Positions 1 through 9,074 of a DNA stretch of 58,552 nt are shown one piece after another. The DNA lies in assembly GCA_016217675.1 (NCBI GenBank), contig JACRHC010000125.1, positions 1 through 58,552 of the forward strand. The letters run 5' to 3'. The DNA comes from Nitrospirota bacterium. GTDB lineage: Bacteria; Nitrospirota; Thermodesulfovibrionia; Thermodesulfovibrionales; UBA6898. How positions within the stretch are numbered: position 1 is the stretch's first letter; each line of letters opens with the position of its first letter. Below the pieces are notes generated by a model. It saw nothing but the letters and a program-made list of their open reading frames with translations, did not search any database and was not told where the DNA came from. The translations under genes and the position numbers were made by a program.

Positions 1-2676
1 ATAGGTCTCTGTGCCCGGCTTGTGACAGATCTGACAGCTTCCTGTCTTGCCGCCTGCCCAGTTCGCCGCTGCTACTGGAGCCGCTGCTACGCCGTCCCTT
101 GTATGACAGACTGTCGTACATGTGCCGTTGGTGCCATACAGAATGCCCCTCGGATCTGTTGCGTTTGTCGAGCCGTTAACATATGCAGTCAGCTTCGTGC
201 CGAGGATATCAACCGTCCTGACCCCAGGAACATTCGCGCCGTTCTGATGGCTGGTCGTAGGATGACAGCTTGCGCAGTTATATGCATACCCGGTCGAGAA
301 GTCGCTCGGCTGCGTCTGCGTGGTGGCCACGGTTGCAGTTGCAAAATGGATCTGATGGCCGGTATTCGCGCCTGCGGAAAGATCCTGATTATTGCTTGCG
401 CCATGGCAGCCATTACAAGCTGATATGGCCTCAAGATTGCCGTTAATATGCAGAGCTGCGTTCACAAAAGCCCTGTTGGTCGCGCCGGCAATGTTCGTAT
501 GGCATGAGTAGCAGTTATTGTCCGCTACAGCCGCATGGCCGCCTGCAGGCGGGAACCCGTGACACTTTGAGCAGTCACTTATCGTAAGGTTTGCTCCTGA
601 ACCTGCCAAATACCTGTCATTGTTCCAGACAGGCTGGTACCCATTGCCGCCGCCATAGGCGTTCTTGAAGCGTGCGCTGTCATGACAGTAGATATTCGAA
701 CAGGTCTTGCCCGAAAAATCATAGTACGGTGTGCCCGGCTTGCCTGTATTGCCGGCTGCTGCTGCATTAAAAGTAATTTCTGCAGCCGCCGGAGTGTTGT
801 TGTGGTTTGATGCCGCCCATGTAGCAGGCACTACGTGGCAGGTCTGGCACGGTATGTTCACGCTGATATTTGCAGAACCTCTCAAATGGATATTATGAGC
901 TCCAACCTGCGGATCATTTGCTGCTGAATTCCCATTTGTATCAACACCAGTACCGTTGATACCAGGCGCTGCAAGGGCATTGTCAGCCCCATATGCAGCT
1001 ATGGTCGAGAGCTGACCATGACACTTGGTGCAGGTTGCGTTTGTTGAGCGGTCTGTGCCCCAGGCATCAGAGTTTGAGCCGTGGCAGTATACATTGTTAC
1101 AGACCTTATTGGCAGTATATGAGGCGTTAATTCCGCCCTTGGCGGTTATGATAGCCACATTCTCCTGTTTATTCAGATGCGAGCCGCCCTGTACAATGGT
1201 TGTCGGCGGGATGGCTGTGCTTGTCGTAGTGGTATTATGACAGACGTCACAGGATATGGCGTCAGTTTCTACGTGGACAACATGGTTGTTCGCAGTAGTC
1301 GTATTGCCGCCGCCCGTTGCATACATCGGGTGCGATTTATTGGCCGCATTGTTGCCATGGCAGCCTGAACAGCTCATGTTAGTGCCGCTGATCCAGGACG
1401 GAGTTGTCAAATAAAGGTTGCCGCCTGCTGCAACAGGATTTCCTGCTGCATCGAGGTTACCGATACTGTGGCAATACTGGTTCTGACAGGCGTAGCTATT
1501 GCCGGTTGTTACGTTTGTAGCAGCATTACCAGCTATGTACGCGAAGACATTTCTGCCGGCCTTGCCGTCATAACGGCCGCCCAGGTTTGAGCCGCCGAGA
1601 CTGAAACCGATCGTGACCCTGTTATCAGCAGCAGATGGATTGCTCATGCCGCCTGAATGACACTCGTAGCAGCCCATGCCCCATGAGGCCACCAAATGCG
1701 CATTATGCGCACCTGCGCCGGGCGAATCAGATACTACGTTGGTGCCAGATGCATTCTTGAAGATCACAGGACCGGGCGGATTGCCGTGGCAATCCGAACA
1801 ACCGCCGATGACCTTCTGGAAGCCGATATCATGAGTATGGCACGATGCAGTGCAACTTGTTGATGACTGATGCTCAAGAACATTTGCTGCAGGCGTACTG
1901 CCTGGCAGCGTATGACAGGCAAAACAGACGCTTGTGGGCTGATTGGCAAAGTCGCCAGGTCCGTAAGATCCTGAGGGCCGGAACATCTTGATATTAGCGC
2001 TGCCGACGGTGTTGCCGGCAGGATTTGCATAAGAAATGGAATCCTTTATATTTTTCGCATAAACGATGGCATAGGTGTCGCCGGGTGCTGCAAGCGACGT
2101 ATCAACGGTTCCCTGCACGGTAATATTTGAGGAGCCGCTGGTAGGGTTCTTGATCTTGTACAAAATCATATTAAGGCCGGTATTCGGTATGAGGTAATAT
2201 CCCTGATAATTTGAGCCAAGAGGGGCAGAGAGAATAACATTTGAGGTGGCATTTCCTGCTGCAATGCTCGATACCGTTCCTGTCGTGATATGCGATGCTG
2301 ATCCCCATTTTCTATTCTGGCGCTGATAATGAGGATTATGGCAGTCAATACACTCAGCCCGCCAGCCGCCCTGTGCAGCCCATAGGGTGCTGCCGGTTGT
2401 GTCGGTAGAATGTGTAACGCCGGCCATAATCGGGGCGCCGTTATGACACTGGGTGCAACGCTTGTTATTGACCGTATCGTCAACGCCAGGGCCTGGCGTT
2501 GCCCAGGCGGGATCATTAGCTGCTCCGCTCAACCAATGGCAACTGCCGCAATCAACCGCAGGCGACTGTGATGGATCGTGCGGCTGATCCACACCGTAGG
2601 CAGTTATCGGCACCACCATCAACAATATAAATAATGCTATGGTCAAGCATTTCATCTTCCTATTCCCCCTTCTCAT
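1..2676 (-). CDS. Giant multihaem c-type cytochrome, C-terminus beyond the window
   Basis: The frame is open without a stop from 2676 to the left edge, giving at least 892 residues. The start ATG at 2676 has a perfect AGGAGG six bases upstream and gives a lysine/arginine-rich N-terminus followed by a hydrophobic signal peptide (about residues 8-27). The visible part holds 15 CXXCH motifs, three CX4CH motifs (CQNQYCH, CNNVYCH, CSNIYCH) and two CX3CH motifs (CTASCH, CTTVCH), so up to 20 haem sites. The alternation of CX4CH with a CXXCH followed by Gly and Pro-Pro resembles the Geobacter C4xC/C2xCH cytochrome family (TIGR01904). It is likely exported to the periplasm or cell surface as an electron carrier. 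The ATG overlaps the TGA of the preceding gene (ATGA), so the two are probably translationally coupled. The acceptor and final location cannot be read from sequence. Confidence 0.92.
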   Translation of the reverse strand, partial: MRRGNRKMKCLTIALFILLMVVPITAYGVDQPHDPSQSPAVDCGSCHWLSGAANDPAWATPGPGVDDTVNNKRCTQCHNGAPIMAGVTHSTDTTGSTLWAAQGGWRAECIDCHNPHYQRQNRKWGSASHITTGTVSSIAAGNATSNVILSAPLGSNYQGYYLIPNTGLNMILYKIKNPTSGSSNITVQGTVDTSLAAPGDTYAIVYAKNIKDSISYANPAGNTVGSANIKMFRPSGSYGPGDFANQPTSVCFACHTLPGSTPAANVLEHQSSTSCTASCHTHDIGFQKVIGGCSDCHGNPPGPVIFKNASGTNVVSDSPGAGAHNAHLVASWGMGCYECHSGGMSNPSAADNRVTIGFSLGGSNLGGRYDGKAGRNVFAYIAGNAATNVTTGNSYACQNQYCHSIGNLDAAGNPVAAGGNLYLTTPSWISGTNMSCSGCHGNNAANKSHPMYATGGGNTTTANNHVVHVETDAISCDVCHNTTTTSTAIPPTTIVQGGSHLNKQENVAIITAKGGINASYTANKVCNNVYCHGSNSDAWGTDRSTNATCTKCHGQLSTIAAYGADNALAAPGINGTGVDTNGNSAANDPQVGAHNIHLRGSANISVNIPCQTCHVVPATWAASNHNNTPAAAEITFNAAAAGNTGKPGTPYYDFSGKTCSNIYCHDSARFKNAYGGGNGYQPVWNNDRYLAGSGANLTISDCSKCHGFPPAGGHAAVADNNCYSCHTNIAGATNRAFVNAALHINGNLEAISACNGCHGASNNQDLSAGANTGHQIHFATATVATTQTQPSDFSTGYAYNCASCHPTTSHQNGANVPGVRTVDILGTKLTAYVNGSTNATDPRGILYGTNGTCTTVCHTRDGVAAAPVAAANWAGGKTGSCQICHKPGTETY

Positions 2677-5144
2677 TGCACACCTCCTAAAGAGGTCTTT
2701 TCAATCAAGAGCTCACCCGCACTGACTCTTACATTTGCTATCTTCGCATTAAAGGCCCTAAAACGTCCAATCTCCAGACCCGTCATATCGGAAATTCCGA
2801 CATAACCTTTTTGCAGTCCGGTTACGATCCTGCTATTGCCGTCATTATTAAGATCAGACAGGTCAAGATCATTCAGACCATGCTCTGCCATATCGATCCC
2901 TGCAATACTTCCATCACTACGTATTACAACAATATTGCCCTGCTTTAAGGCGACCATAATTTCATTATCGCCATCAGCGTCTATATCTGCGATTTTTAAC
3001 CCCACTATGTTATTACCAGCTCCGGAATTGAAATCAATAGAGCTCTTTAGACTCTGACTCCATGACCCTGGACCGCCACCGGTATCAACAGACCATATCT
3101 TCACAGTGCCTTTAACTAAATTATCCATAACCGTGACGACCACCGTTTCTCCGTCAAACGCGCCGGCAGCAACCTGAAGATCAGCACCAGTCATTGCAAC
3201 AGATGCATTAAAGCTGACGCCAGTCTCTTCAATTGCCGAGCCATTGAGCCCGAGAATTTTGACTCCGGCAGCACCCTTGTTACGCATAACAACGATCTCG
3301 GATTTGCCATCTCCATCAAAGTCAGCGGCAGCCACTTTAACGCCAGCATTGCCAATGAAGAGAGGCGCAGTCTCTGCAATAAGGGCGCCGCCGGCAGAAT
3401 GTACCTTAAGCAGGGCCGAACCGAACTGCAGACCCGTTATGATATCATTTTTGCCATCTCCGTTTACATCTGCAATGGCCGTATCAAGACCGCCCTTGAA
3501 CTGTGGATATGCTGCGGTAAAGGAACGCTGAAGCACGCCCTGACCATCAAATATTCGCACCTCAGTCGCATCGCTTGCACCGTTCAGGGTAGTAACAATA
3601 CTATTAAGAGCGCTTTCTGACGGGGGGACTGTCGCTGCAGTTACCGTCATCGTAACATTAACTTGCACCACACCAGCAACGCCTGGCGCAGAAACTGTCA
3701 GCGATCCAGTGTAAGAACCGACTGCAAGGCCGGTTGCGTTAACCGTCACAGCGGCGATTGTAGCTATGCTTGAAGACCCTGTCTCAGGTGAAATTTTCAG
3801 CCACGCAGTATGAGAAACCGCAGCCCACTGAAGCGAGGCGCTAAAATCATTCGCTATAGTAACAGTTGTGCTGCCGCTATCAGATGAGCCCTTCTCAACA
3901 ACAAATTCAAAAGTATCAGCAGATACGGAAAGGGCAGGAGGAGCAACAGCATTCATCTCCACGGTCAGCGAGCTTTCGCCGCCATTATACCCGAGCACTG
4001 CCACGCCTGAAGCAGATGCGCCGCCGAGCGCCGCAGTATCAATAGTCACTTCATTTGCTGCATCAGTTTTTGCTGCAATGCTGCCTGATGTCGCTGCCAT
4101 GCTCAGCCACGCAGGCGCAGTCTTAATATTCCATTGTATCGCGCCAGAACCGGTATTGGAAAGTGTCAGAGAACGGCTGCCATAAACAACGCCGTTCTGC
4201 ATATTGAGCAGAACCTTTGCCGGGTTCACGGTAAGATTTGCGTAACCCTCAAGCCCGACAATGCGCAGATTATTTGCGATGTATGAAACGAAATAGAGGC
4301 GATTGTTTTTATAATCAAGGGTTGTTGGTGCATTATAAGGATGAGACGGGTCATAGAGTGTTCCGATGTATCCGCCAGTATGGTCGTACACACCGATAAT
4401 ATTCTGAGCATTATCAGCCACATAGATTCTTCTCTGTTCGTCTATTGCGATATTCGAGGCTGAAACCAGGGAGCCATCCACGCCATAGCCATAATGGGAA
4501 AATTCCCTGCCTGCCAATGCGTTTCCGTTCAGGTCATAGGCCTTGACTCTCCAGACCTTAAGGACTGAGCCATTGGAATCAGTGTAGTTGCCGTTCCTGT
4601 CAAGCAGATAGAATTCGCCATTAGCCTCATCAAGCGTCAAATCACGCATGTCCTCACACATGGTTTCATACCCGCCGATGGTGATGACCTCGCCTGATTT
4701 TTTCAGGATCTTTACCTGAACTGCGCCTGGATCAAGGATATAGAGGTCGCCATTCGATGCGACATCGATCGCAACAGGCTTTACTACTCCGGTGATCGTA
4801 TCAACGAGCTGTGTGCCATTATAGACAAGGATTTTATCAGGTATGCCTATATAGAGGAGGCCATTGCTGCCGATCTTGACAGCAGTTGCGGCTGAAGGGA
4901 GAGCGATAGTATACAGGGGCGATCCACCGGCCGTGTATTTGGTCACATGCCTTGAGACCTTCTCGCCCACATATACGTAGCCGTCTGCGTCCGCAGACAC
5001 CTGGATCGGTCTGGCAAGACCATTGACCTCTCCTACATTCTCATAGGCCGGGAGCGTTGCGGCAAAAGCAGACATTGTCATGATCATAAGCGCGATAACG
5101 CCTGCGATCACTATTCCCCCTAATCTTCCTGCGTTCCTTTTCAT
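2673..5144 (-). CDS. Exported beta-propeller / BACON / VCBS-repeat protein
   Basis: The product is 823 aa. I start it at the ATG at 5144, preceded by GGAGGAAGCC, which gives MKRNAGRLGG and a signal peptide ending near SAFA; an upstream in-frame start has no ribosome site. About residues 30-300 form an NHL-like propeller with repeated YVYVG, LYIGI, LYILD and IYVAD strands. About residues 310-505 hold two BACON/Ig-like modules, with SLTLSNTGSG and AWLSM in the first and AWLKIS in the second. About residues 520-810 hold FG-GAP/VCBS repeats with calcium-type loops DVNGDGKND, DFDGDGKSE, DIDADGDNE and DLNNDGNSR. It has no CXXCH. Sitting between a tetrahaem gene and the giant cytochrome, it is probably a secreted scaffold or adhesin for the cytochrome complex; that role is inference. 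Confidence 0.88.
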   Translation of the reverse strand: MKRNAGRLGGIVIAGVIALMIMTMSAFAATLPAYENVGEVNGLARPIQVSADADGYVYVGEKVSRHVTKYTAGGSPLYTIALPSAATAVKIGSNGLLYIGIPDKILVYNGTQLVDTITGVVKPVAIDVASNGDLYILDPGAVQVKILKKSGEVITIGGYETMCEDMRDLTLDEANGEFYLLDRNGNYTDSNGSVLKVWRVKAYDLNGNALAGREFSHYGYGVDGSLVSASNIAIDEQRRIYVADNAQNIIGVYDHTGGYIGTLYDPSHPYNAPTTLDYKNNRLYFVSYIANNLRIVGLEGYANLTVNPAKVLLNMQNGVVYGSRSLTLSNTGSGAIQWNIKTAPAWLSMAATSGSIAAKTDAANEVTIDTAALGGASASGVAVLGYNGGESSLTVEMNAVAPPALSVSADTFEFVVEKGSSDSGSTTVTIANDFSASLQWAAVSHTAWLKISPETGSSSIATIAAVTVNATGLAVGSYTGSLTVSAPGVAGVVQVNVTMTVTAATVPPSESALNSIVTTLNGASDATEVRIFDGQGVLQRSFTAAYPQFKGGLDTAIADVNGDGKNDIITGLQFGSALLKVHSAGGALIAETAPLFIGNAGVKVAAADFDGDGKSEIVVMRNKGAAGVKILGLNGSAIEETGVSFNASVAMTGADLQVAAGAFDGETVVVTVMDNLVKGTVKIWSVDTGGGPGSWSQSLKSSIDFNSGAGNNIVGLKIADIDADGDNEIMVALKQGNIVVIRSDGSIAGIDMAEHGLNDLDLSDLNNDGNSRIVTGLQKGYVGISDMTGLEIGRFRAFNAKIANVRVSAGELLIEKTSLGGVQ

Positions 5145-5194
5145 GGCTTCCTCCGAGCTATACATTATATATATCAAAAATATTATTCAGCACG

Positions 5195-5992
5195 TTATTT
5201 ATTATGACAGGAGAGGCAGAGCGCACTGCCACTGTTGGGCATGACCAGGAACATATTGCCGCCCGTGTTTGTCATATGCGGATCGTGACAGGTAGAACAT
5301 TCAAGCCTGTTGCTCGTAATACCGAATCTCGTCTGCAGTCTTGCATCCATGCCGGAAATCGGCTTAAGCCCGGTATCAAGCGTATCATTATAGACAAAAC
5401 CTATCGGATGATCATTCTGCAGATCACCGCCGCCGGAGGTTATTGTATCACCGGTGATCACTGCGTCGCCGACATTCAGGGGCCCCATATTAGGATCTGA
5501 CAGGGCAAAATCACCGAACTGGTTCTGGGCAATACCGACTGAAGCCGGATTCGTGCCGAACCCTGAACCGGCATTATTAATAAGCACATTCATCGCACCA
5601 ACGCCGTCATGACAGCTCAGACACATAAGGGAAAGGGTTCCGGGAGTGCCAGGGACTGCATGGTTCATTGTTGTCGAACTGTAAACAGTCCAGGCCCTGT
5701 CAGGCAATGCCCTGTTCCAGAGAAAGCGCCCTCCCATAGCAGCGTTGCCGGTGCCGGTATCTGTCCTGGTGTTTGGGTTGGTCGTATATACCTTATTATT
5801 ATTGGCAGCATGAGGAGTGTGGCAGAATATACAGGGCTGCTGACTGTTGTATTGGAAGTTGGAGTTACCGAACAGAGAAAGATCATGCTTTCCCCCGGTA
5901 ACGTTTGATGTGGCATTTTGCGCAGAAAGCGTCAAAGTCAACAGTCCAACAATCACGATAAACCCGGCCAAATGTCTTATTTTTCCTTGCAT
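5195..5992 (-). CDS. Exported tetrahaem cytochrome c
   Basis: The product is 265 aa with an N-terminal signal peptide (MQGKIRHLAG then a hydrophobic stretch). It has four CXXCH motifs: CIFCHTPH, CLSCHDG, CSTCHDPH and a final CLSCHNK at the extreme C-terminus. The start has GAGGAG eight bases upstream. It shares its order of motifs (KHDLS, then FCHTPH, LWNR, SCHDG, DHPIG, CHDPH, terminal CHNK) with the tetrahaem proteins at 7202-7972 and 16937-17581, so the three are paralogues. It is the sixth gene of the conduit operon, 50 bases before the propeller/BACON gene. Two inverted repeats lie in its 127-base upstream gap. It is a periplasmic or surface electron carrier; whether it polymerises is not visible. 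Confidence 0.93.
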   Translation of the reverse strand: MQGKIRHLAGFIVIVGLLTLTLSAQNATSNVTGGKHDLSLFGNSNFQYNSQQPCIFCHTPHAANNNKVYTTNPNTRTDTGTGNAAMGGRFLWNRALPDRAWTVYSSTTMNHAVPGTPGTLSLMCLSCHDGVGAMNVLINNAGSGFGTNPASVGIAQNQFGDFALSDPNMGPLNVGDAVITGDTITSGGGDLQNDHPIGFVYNDTLDTGLKPISGMDARLQTRFGITSNRLECSTCHDPHMTNTGGNMFLVMPNSGSALCLSCHNK

Positions 5993-6020
5993 TTCATGCT
6001 CTCCTCAGTAAAATTATATT

Positions 6021-6088
6021 TATATTGTGCAATATATATGCCATTTCTATCCAATCATGGAGATTTTATGATAACCCACTTATCATAA
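6021..6088 (-). promoter_or_regulatory. Two perfect inverted repeats upstream of a tetrahaem gene
   Basis: TTATGATAA (6066-6074) and TTATCATAA (6080-6088) form a perfect 9-base inverted repeat around CCCAC. TATATTG (6021-6027) and CAATATA (6030-6036) form a second, 7-base repeat with a 2-base spacer. Both lie between the octahaem and tetrahaem genes, 29 to 96 bases upstream of the start at 5992. Neither is followed by a clear T-tract, so operators for an internal promoter are more likely than terminators. I cannot name the regulator. Confidence 0.4.
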
Positions 6089-6119
6089 TGCGCCAGAAAA
6101 AATCGCTTTATTATACCTA

Positions 6120-7190
6120 TCAGGGCCACCTTTTTCCACTATAAAATGCATCGTCGTGCTTGGAATCACGTCCTCCAACATGACAGTTCAGGTAACAGAG
6201 CGGCCGGCCTTCAATGCCGCGCATATAGGTGGCAGCCGGAATCATCTTTACAAAATTCGTATCAAACTCGATAAGATTCGCATTTCTGTTGGTGCCGTGG
6301 GCAACATGGCAGGCAGAACAGGGGATACGATAGTAGATTATATGCTCCTTATGCTTTTTGAAGCTCTGGTTTTCGATGATGCTCTGTCTTTCATGACAGG
6401 AATAACATAGTTCATAGGTCTTGGCCGATTCTGAGCCTTCTGTTCTCCGGTATTCATTTTTCAGAAGATATTCCTGATTAGACCCATGCGGACCTTTCGG
6501 CCCATAGGGGTCATCGTTTCCGTGGCAATCTGTGCAGTTAATAGTACTGCTCACGTTCAGCTGCCTGATAAGGCTTGGCACTCGCCTGTTTCTGCCGGGG
6601 CCCTCGATGGGGTGAAAAGACATATTGGACTGATCAAACTCCAAACGCTTGTTCTTCATATTATAGGGAAGGTTGGCACTGTCAGAATGGCACTTATAGC
6701 AGACCTCGTATTCCCTAACAGCCTTAATATTCCGCTCCCGCCTCGCCGAATATCCTTTTACGCCTTCCAGCGCATTATCCGGCGTTGAAACATGTATTCT
6801 GTGGCAGTCCTGACAGGTCACATGCCGCCGCGTTGAGGCGCTTTTTTCCGGAAGTTCCTCATCAGGAGAATGTGTCGCAGCGGTATCGACAATGGGATGA
6901 CGATACCGCTTTCTGAGCACGCTCGAGATATCGGCCGTTGCCACTATTCTCCGGCTCTGGCTGATTGTGCCATGGCAGGAGAAGCAGACATCATAGGTTG
7001 TAGCTGCCGCGAGTGACCCAAGCTTCCCTGGCTGAACATGACAGGCAGCACAACCAAAAGGGTTCTTTGACTTATCAAGATGCGTAGGGCGCGAAATCGC
7101 CGAATATACTTCAGGGACTGCCATCCCTCCCAACAATACCATTACGAGAATAAGTCTGAGGACATGCCTCATATAACCAGGCGTCTGCAT
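6120..7190 (-). CDS. Exported octahaem cytochrome c
   Basis: The product is 356 aa. I chose the ATG at 7190, preceded by GGGGGAG, instead of an in-frame start 42 bases upstream that would overlap the previous gene. A signal peptide follows (about residues 7-30, ending near VYSA). There are seven CXXCH motifs (CAACH, CFSCH, CQDCH, CYKCH, CTDCH, CYSCH, CSACH) and a final CX3CH (CYLNCH), so seven to eight haems. Motif spacing is irregular and unlike the doubled-CXXCH array proteins elsewhere in the window. Placed between two tetrahaem genes downstream of a barrel gene, it is a good candidate for the periplasmic or barrel-inserted electron carrier of the conduit, analogous in role to MtrA. That analogy is inference from context and not from sequence similarity. 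Confidence 0.9.
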   Translation of the reverse strand: MQTPGYMRHVLRLILVMVLLGGMAVPEVYSAISRPTHLDKSKNPFGCAACHVQPGKLGSLAAATTYDVCFSCHGTISQSRRIVATADISSVLRKRYRHPIVDTAATHSPDEELPEKSASTRRHVTCQDCHRIHVSTPDNALEGVKGYSARRERNIKAVREYEVCYKCHSDSANLPYNMKNKRLEFDQSNMSFHPIEGPGRNRRVPSLIRQLNVSSTINCTDCHGNDDPYGPKGPHGSNQEYLLKNEYRRTEGSESAKTYELCYSCHERQSIIENQSFKKHKEHIIYYRIPCSACHVAHGTNRNANLIEFDTNFVKMIPAATYMRGIEGRPLCYLNCHVGGRDSKHDDAFYSGKRWP

Positions 7191-7201
7191 TTTCTCCCCC
7201 C

Positions 7202-7972
7202 TCACGGACAGGCCGTATGACAGGCCTGGCATATGGAATCGAGATAGTCAGGCGGCGACCATGCCGGCGCAGAGCCTGTCCTCAGGAACATGCCGTTCTG
7301 TGAATGGGCATCATGACAGGATGAGCACTGCACGCCGGTGCCGGGATGGTCAAAAGCTCCGCAGTATGCACTGCAGGCGGCAATATTATTGAACTGGTTT
7401 GTTGTCTTCTTGAGATAAGCAGGCGCTATGGATGCCGCCAGTTTCCAATCAACGGACAGGCTCGGACACCCCCTTGTAGGGTTATTCGCTTTGCAGTCCT
7501 TCAGGCACTGGGATATTTCGATCGAAACAGGGTGATGAGCCATGATGTTATCACCAAAATTATTCGGACCGACCGGCATATACGTACTGGTCATGGGAAT
7601 GACCATAGACTGTCCGCCAATGTTGAGCACATCACCTATGGGCCGGTCGCCGTCATGGCAACTGAGGCAGAGCCTCGAGTCCCCATCAGGAGGGTTAGAG
7701 GGTGTAGAAAGGAGCGTGCCACTGGTGTACACACTATATGTTGTCCGGGTAGACATTGTGTGATTCCAAAGCGGCCCGTCGGTCAGAGATTTATGCGGAG
7801 TGTGGCAAAATACACATATCTGCGTCTCTCCGATAGCCCTCACGGTCTGCCCTCCACCAGAGGACAGGTTATGCTTTGTAGTCCTGATATTGCCAGGGTC
7901 CGAGTCTGCGTAACTGATAACAAGGATCAGGCCGATGGCAACTGCAGCAGTCATTATGAATATCTTTTTCAT
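7202..7972 (-). CDS. Exported tetrahaem cytochrome c with extra cysteines
   Basis: The product is 256 aa with signal peptide MKKIFIMTAAVAIGLILVIS. Four CXXCH motifs are present: CVFCHTPH, CLSCHDGD, CSSCHDAH and CQACH near the C-terminus. It is a paralogue of the tetrahaem proteins at 5195-5992 and 16937-17581 (shared KHNLS/KHDLS, FCHTPH, LWNH/LWNR, DHP/HHP order). Unlike them it has several extra cysteines between haems 2 and 3 (CLKDCKANNPTRGC and CSAYCG), which may form disulfides or bind metal, and it ends CHTACP in place of CHNK. A GGGGTGG lies just upstream of the start. It is followed after 11 bases by the octahaem gene. Role: electron carrier in the exported conduit. Confidence 0.92.
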   Translation of the reverse strand: MKKIFIMTAAVAIGLILVISYADSDPGNIRTTKHNLSSGGGQTVRAIGETQICVFCHTPHKSLTDGPLWNHTMSTRTTYSVYTSGTLLSTPSNPPDGDSRLCLSCHDGDRPIGDVLNIGGQSMVIPMTSTYMPVGPNNFGDNIMAHHPVSIEISQCLKDCKANNPTRGCPSLSVDWKLAASIAPAYLKKTTNQFNNIAACSAYCGAFDHPGTGVQCSSCHDAHSQNGMFLRTGSAPAWSPPDYLDSICQACHTACP

Positions 7973-8030
7973 GCAACCACCCCTGACAGGAATGAGTTCC
8001 CTGCCCGCGAAACTTTATTACCGAGAGACA

Positions 8031-9074
8031 TCAATTACCTCCCAAGAACTGAAATGCCTGTATGCGCATATTAATACTGTCAGCAATATAAATGATATTC
8101 CTGTTGTCAATATAGATACCGGCAGGGAGGTAAAAATCGCCGTACCCGTGCCCCTGCTCACCAAAAAAGAGGAGCAATCTGCCCTCGCGGTTAAAAATCT
8201 TCACCATGTCCTTTGCCCCGTCCACAACATAAATATTCCCTTCGGTATCAGCAGCTACACCCTTCGGCTTTTCAACCGCATCATAGGAGTCACCCAGTGT
8301 TCCGATCCGCGTCAGGAAGGCGCCATCAGGTCCAAATACCTGAACACGAAAATTCATAAAATCCGTTACGTAGAGGGTCCCCTGGGCATCCGCAAACGCG
8401 TATGTCGGAAAATAGAATTCTCCATCCCCATCTCCCCTTCTGCCAATTGTGCCCCTGCGCTTTCCGGCCATATCGTACACAAAGACCATATGAGCATCTG
8501 TATCGACAACGTAAATCCTGCCCCTGACAGAATCAATTGCAAGGCCTTCCGGCCGCAGAAAATCACCCTCGAAGGAAAAGAGATAGTCGAGCGACGGTGA
8601 AAACGCCAGAACTTTTTTCGTCATGATATCAGTTACGTAGATGGTCCCGGCAGCAGCAGCTACAATACCGCGAGGATATTGAAGCAGGTCTCCCCCGGCT
8701 TCGAGGATATGCCTCACCTCAAGGGACTGCCTGTCCACAACGGTCACCCGTGAGGCCCCGGGATCAGCGACATAAAGCCTCTTCTCGTCCGCAAAGAGAC
8801 CCTGCGGCATTACAAGCATTTTGGACCTGCGCCGGTCGGTTGTTGCTCCGACATCAGTCCCTGCCACCACATCCAGCACTTCCATCCTGCCGTCCTTCAC
8901 CTCATATCCGACATTCTGCAGCGTCCAGAGATATTTGATCCTCGGCTTCTCCGGTTTGCCCGGCCAGATAATACTGCCGGACGCCGTCATATCAATATAT
9001 GCCCTGTGAACTTCAGGCGCGCACGCACTGACCGCAAAAAAAAGAAACAGAAAAAGCGGTCTAATAAATCTCAA
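8031..9074 (-). CDS. NHL-repeat beta-propeller lipoprotein
   Basis: The product is 347 aa with lipobox AVSAC (Cys18), so it is probably lipid-anchored. It then has a WPGKPEKPRIKY motif shared with the NHL lipoproteins at 19690 and 33754, followed by about six NHL blades (for example LYVADPGASRVTVVD, IYVTDIMTKKVLAF, IYVVDTDAHMVFVYD, LYVTDFMNFRVQVF). The only start that gives this signal sequence is TTG, with an AAGGA about 11 bases upstream; it lies inside the end of the PPIase gene (14-base overlap). NHL propellers usually act as protein-binding scaffolds. Its place between the PPIase and the cytochromes suggests a role in assembling or anchoring them, but no binding partner is visible. Confidence 0.9.
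   Translation of the reverse strand: MRFIRPLFLFLFFAVSACAPEVHRAYIDMTASGSIIWPGKPEKPRIKYLWTLQNVGYEVKDGRMEVLDVVAGTDVGATTDRRRSKMLVMPQGLFADEKRLYVADPGASRVTVVDRQSLEVRHILEAGGDLLQYPRGIVAAAAGTIYVTDIMTKKVLAFSPSLDYLFSFEGDFLRPEGLAIDSVRGRIYVVDTDAHMVFVYDMAGKRRGTIGRRGDGDGEFYFPTYAFADAQGTLYVTDFMNFRVQVFGPDGAFLTRIGTLGDSYDAVEKPKGVAADTEGNIYVVDGAKDMVKIFNREGRLLLFFGEQGHGYGDFYLPAGIYIDNRNIIYIADSINMRIQAFQFLGGN

Noticed and set aside
1373..1624. Long overlapping frames inside the cytochrome and repeat regions, on both strands, that could be taken as genes
   Set aside because: They are shadows of the minus-strand multihaem frame, which alone has dozens of CXXCH motifs, a signal peptide and a ribosome site.
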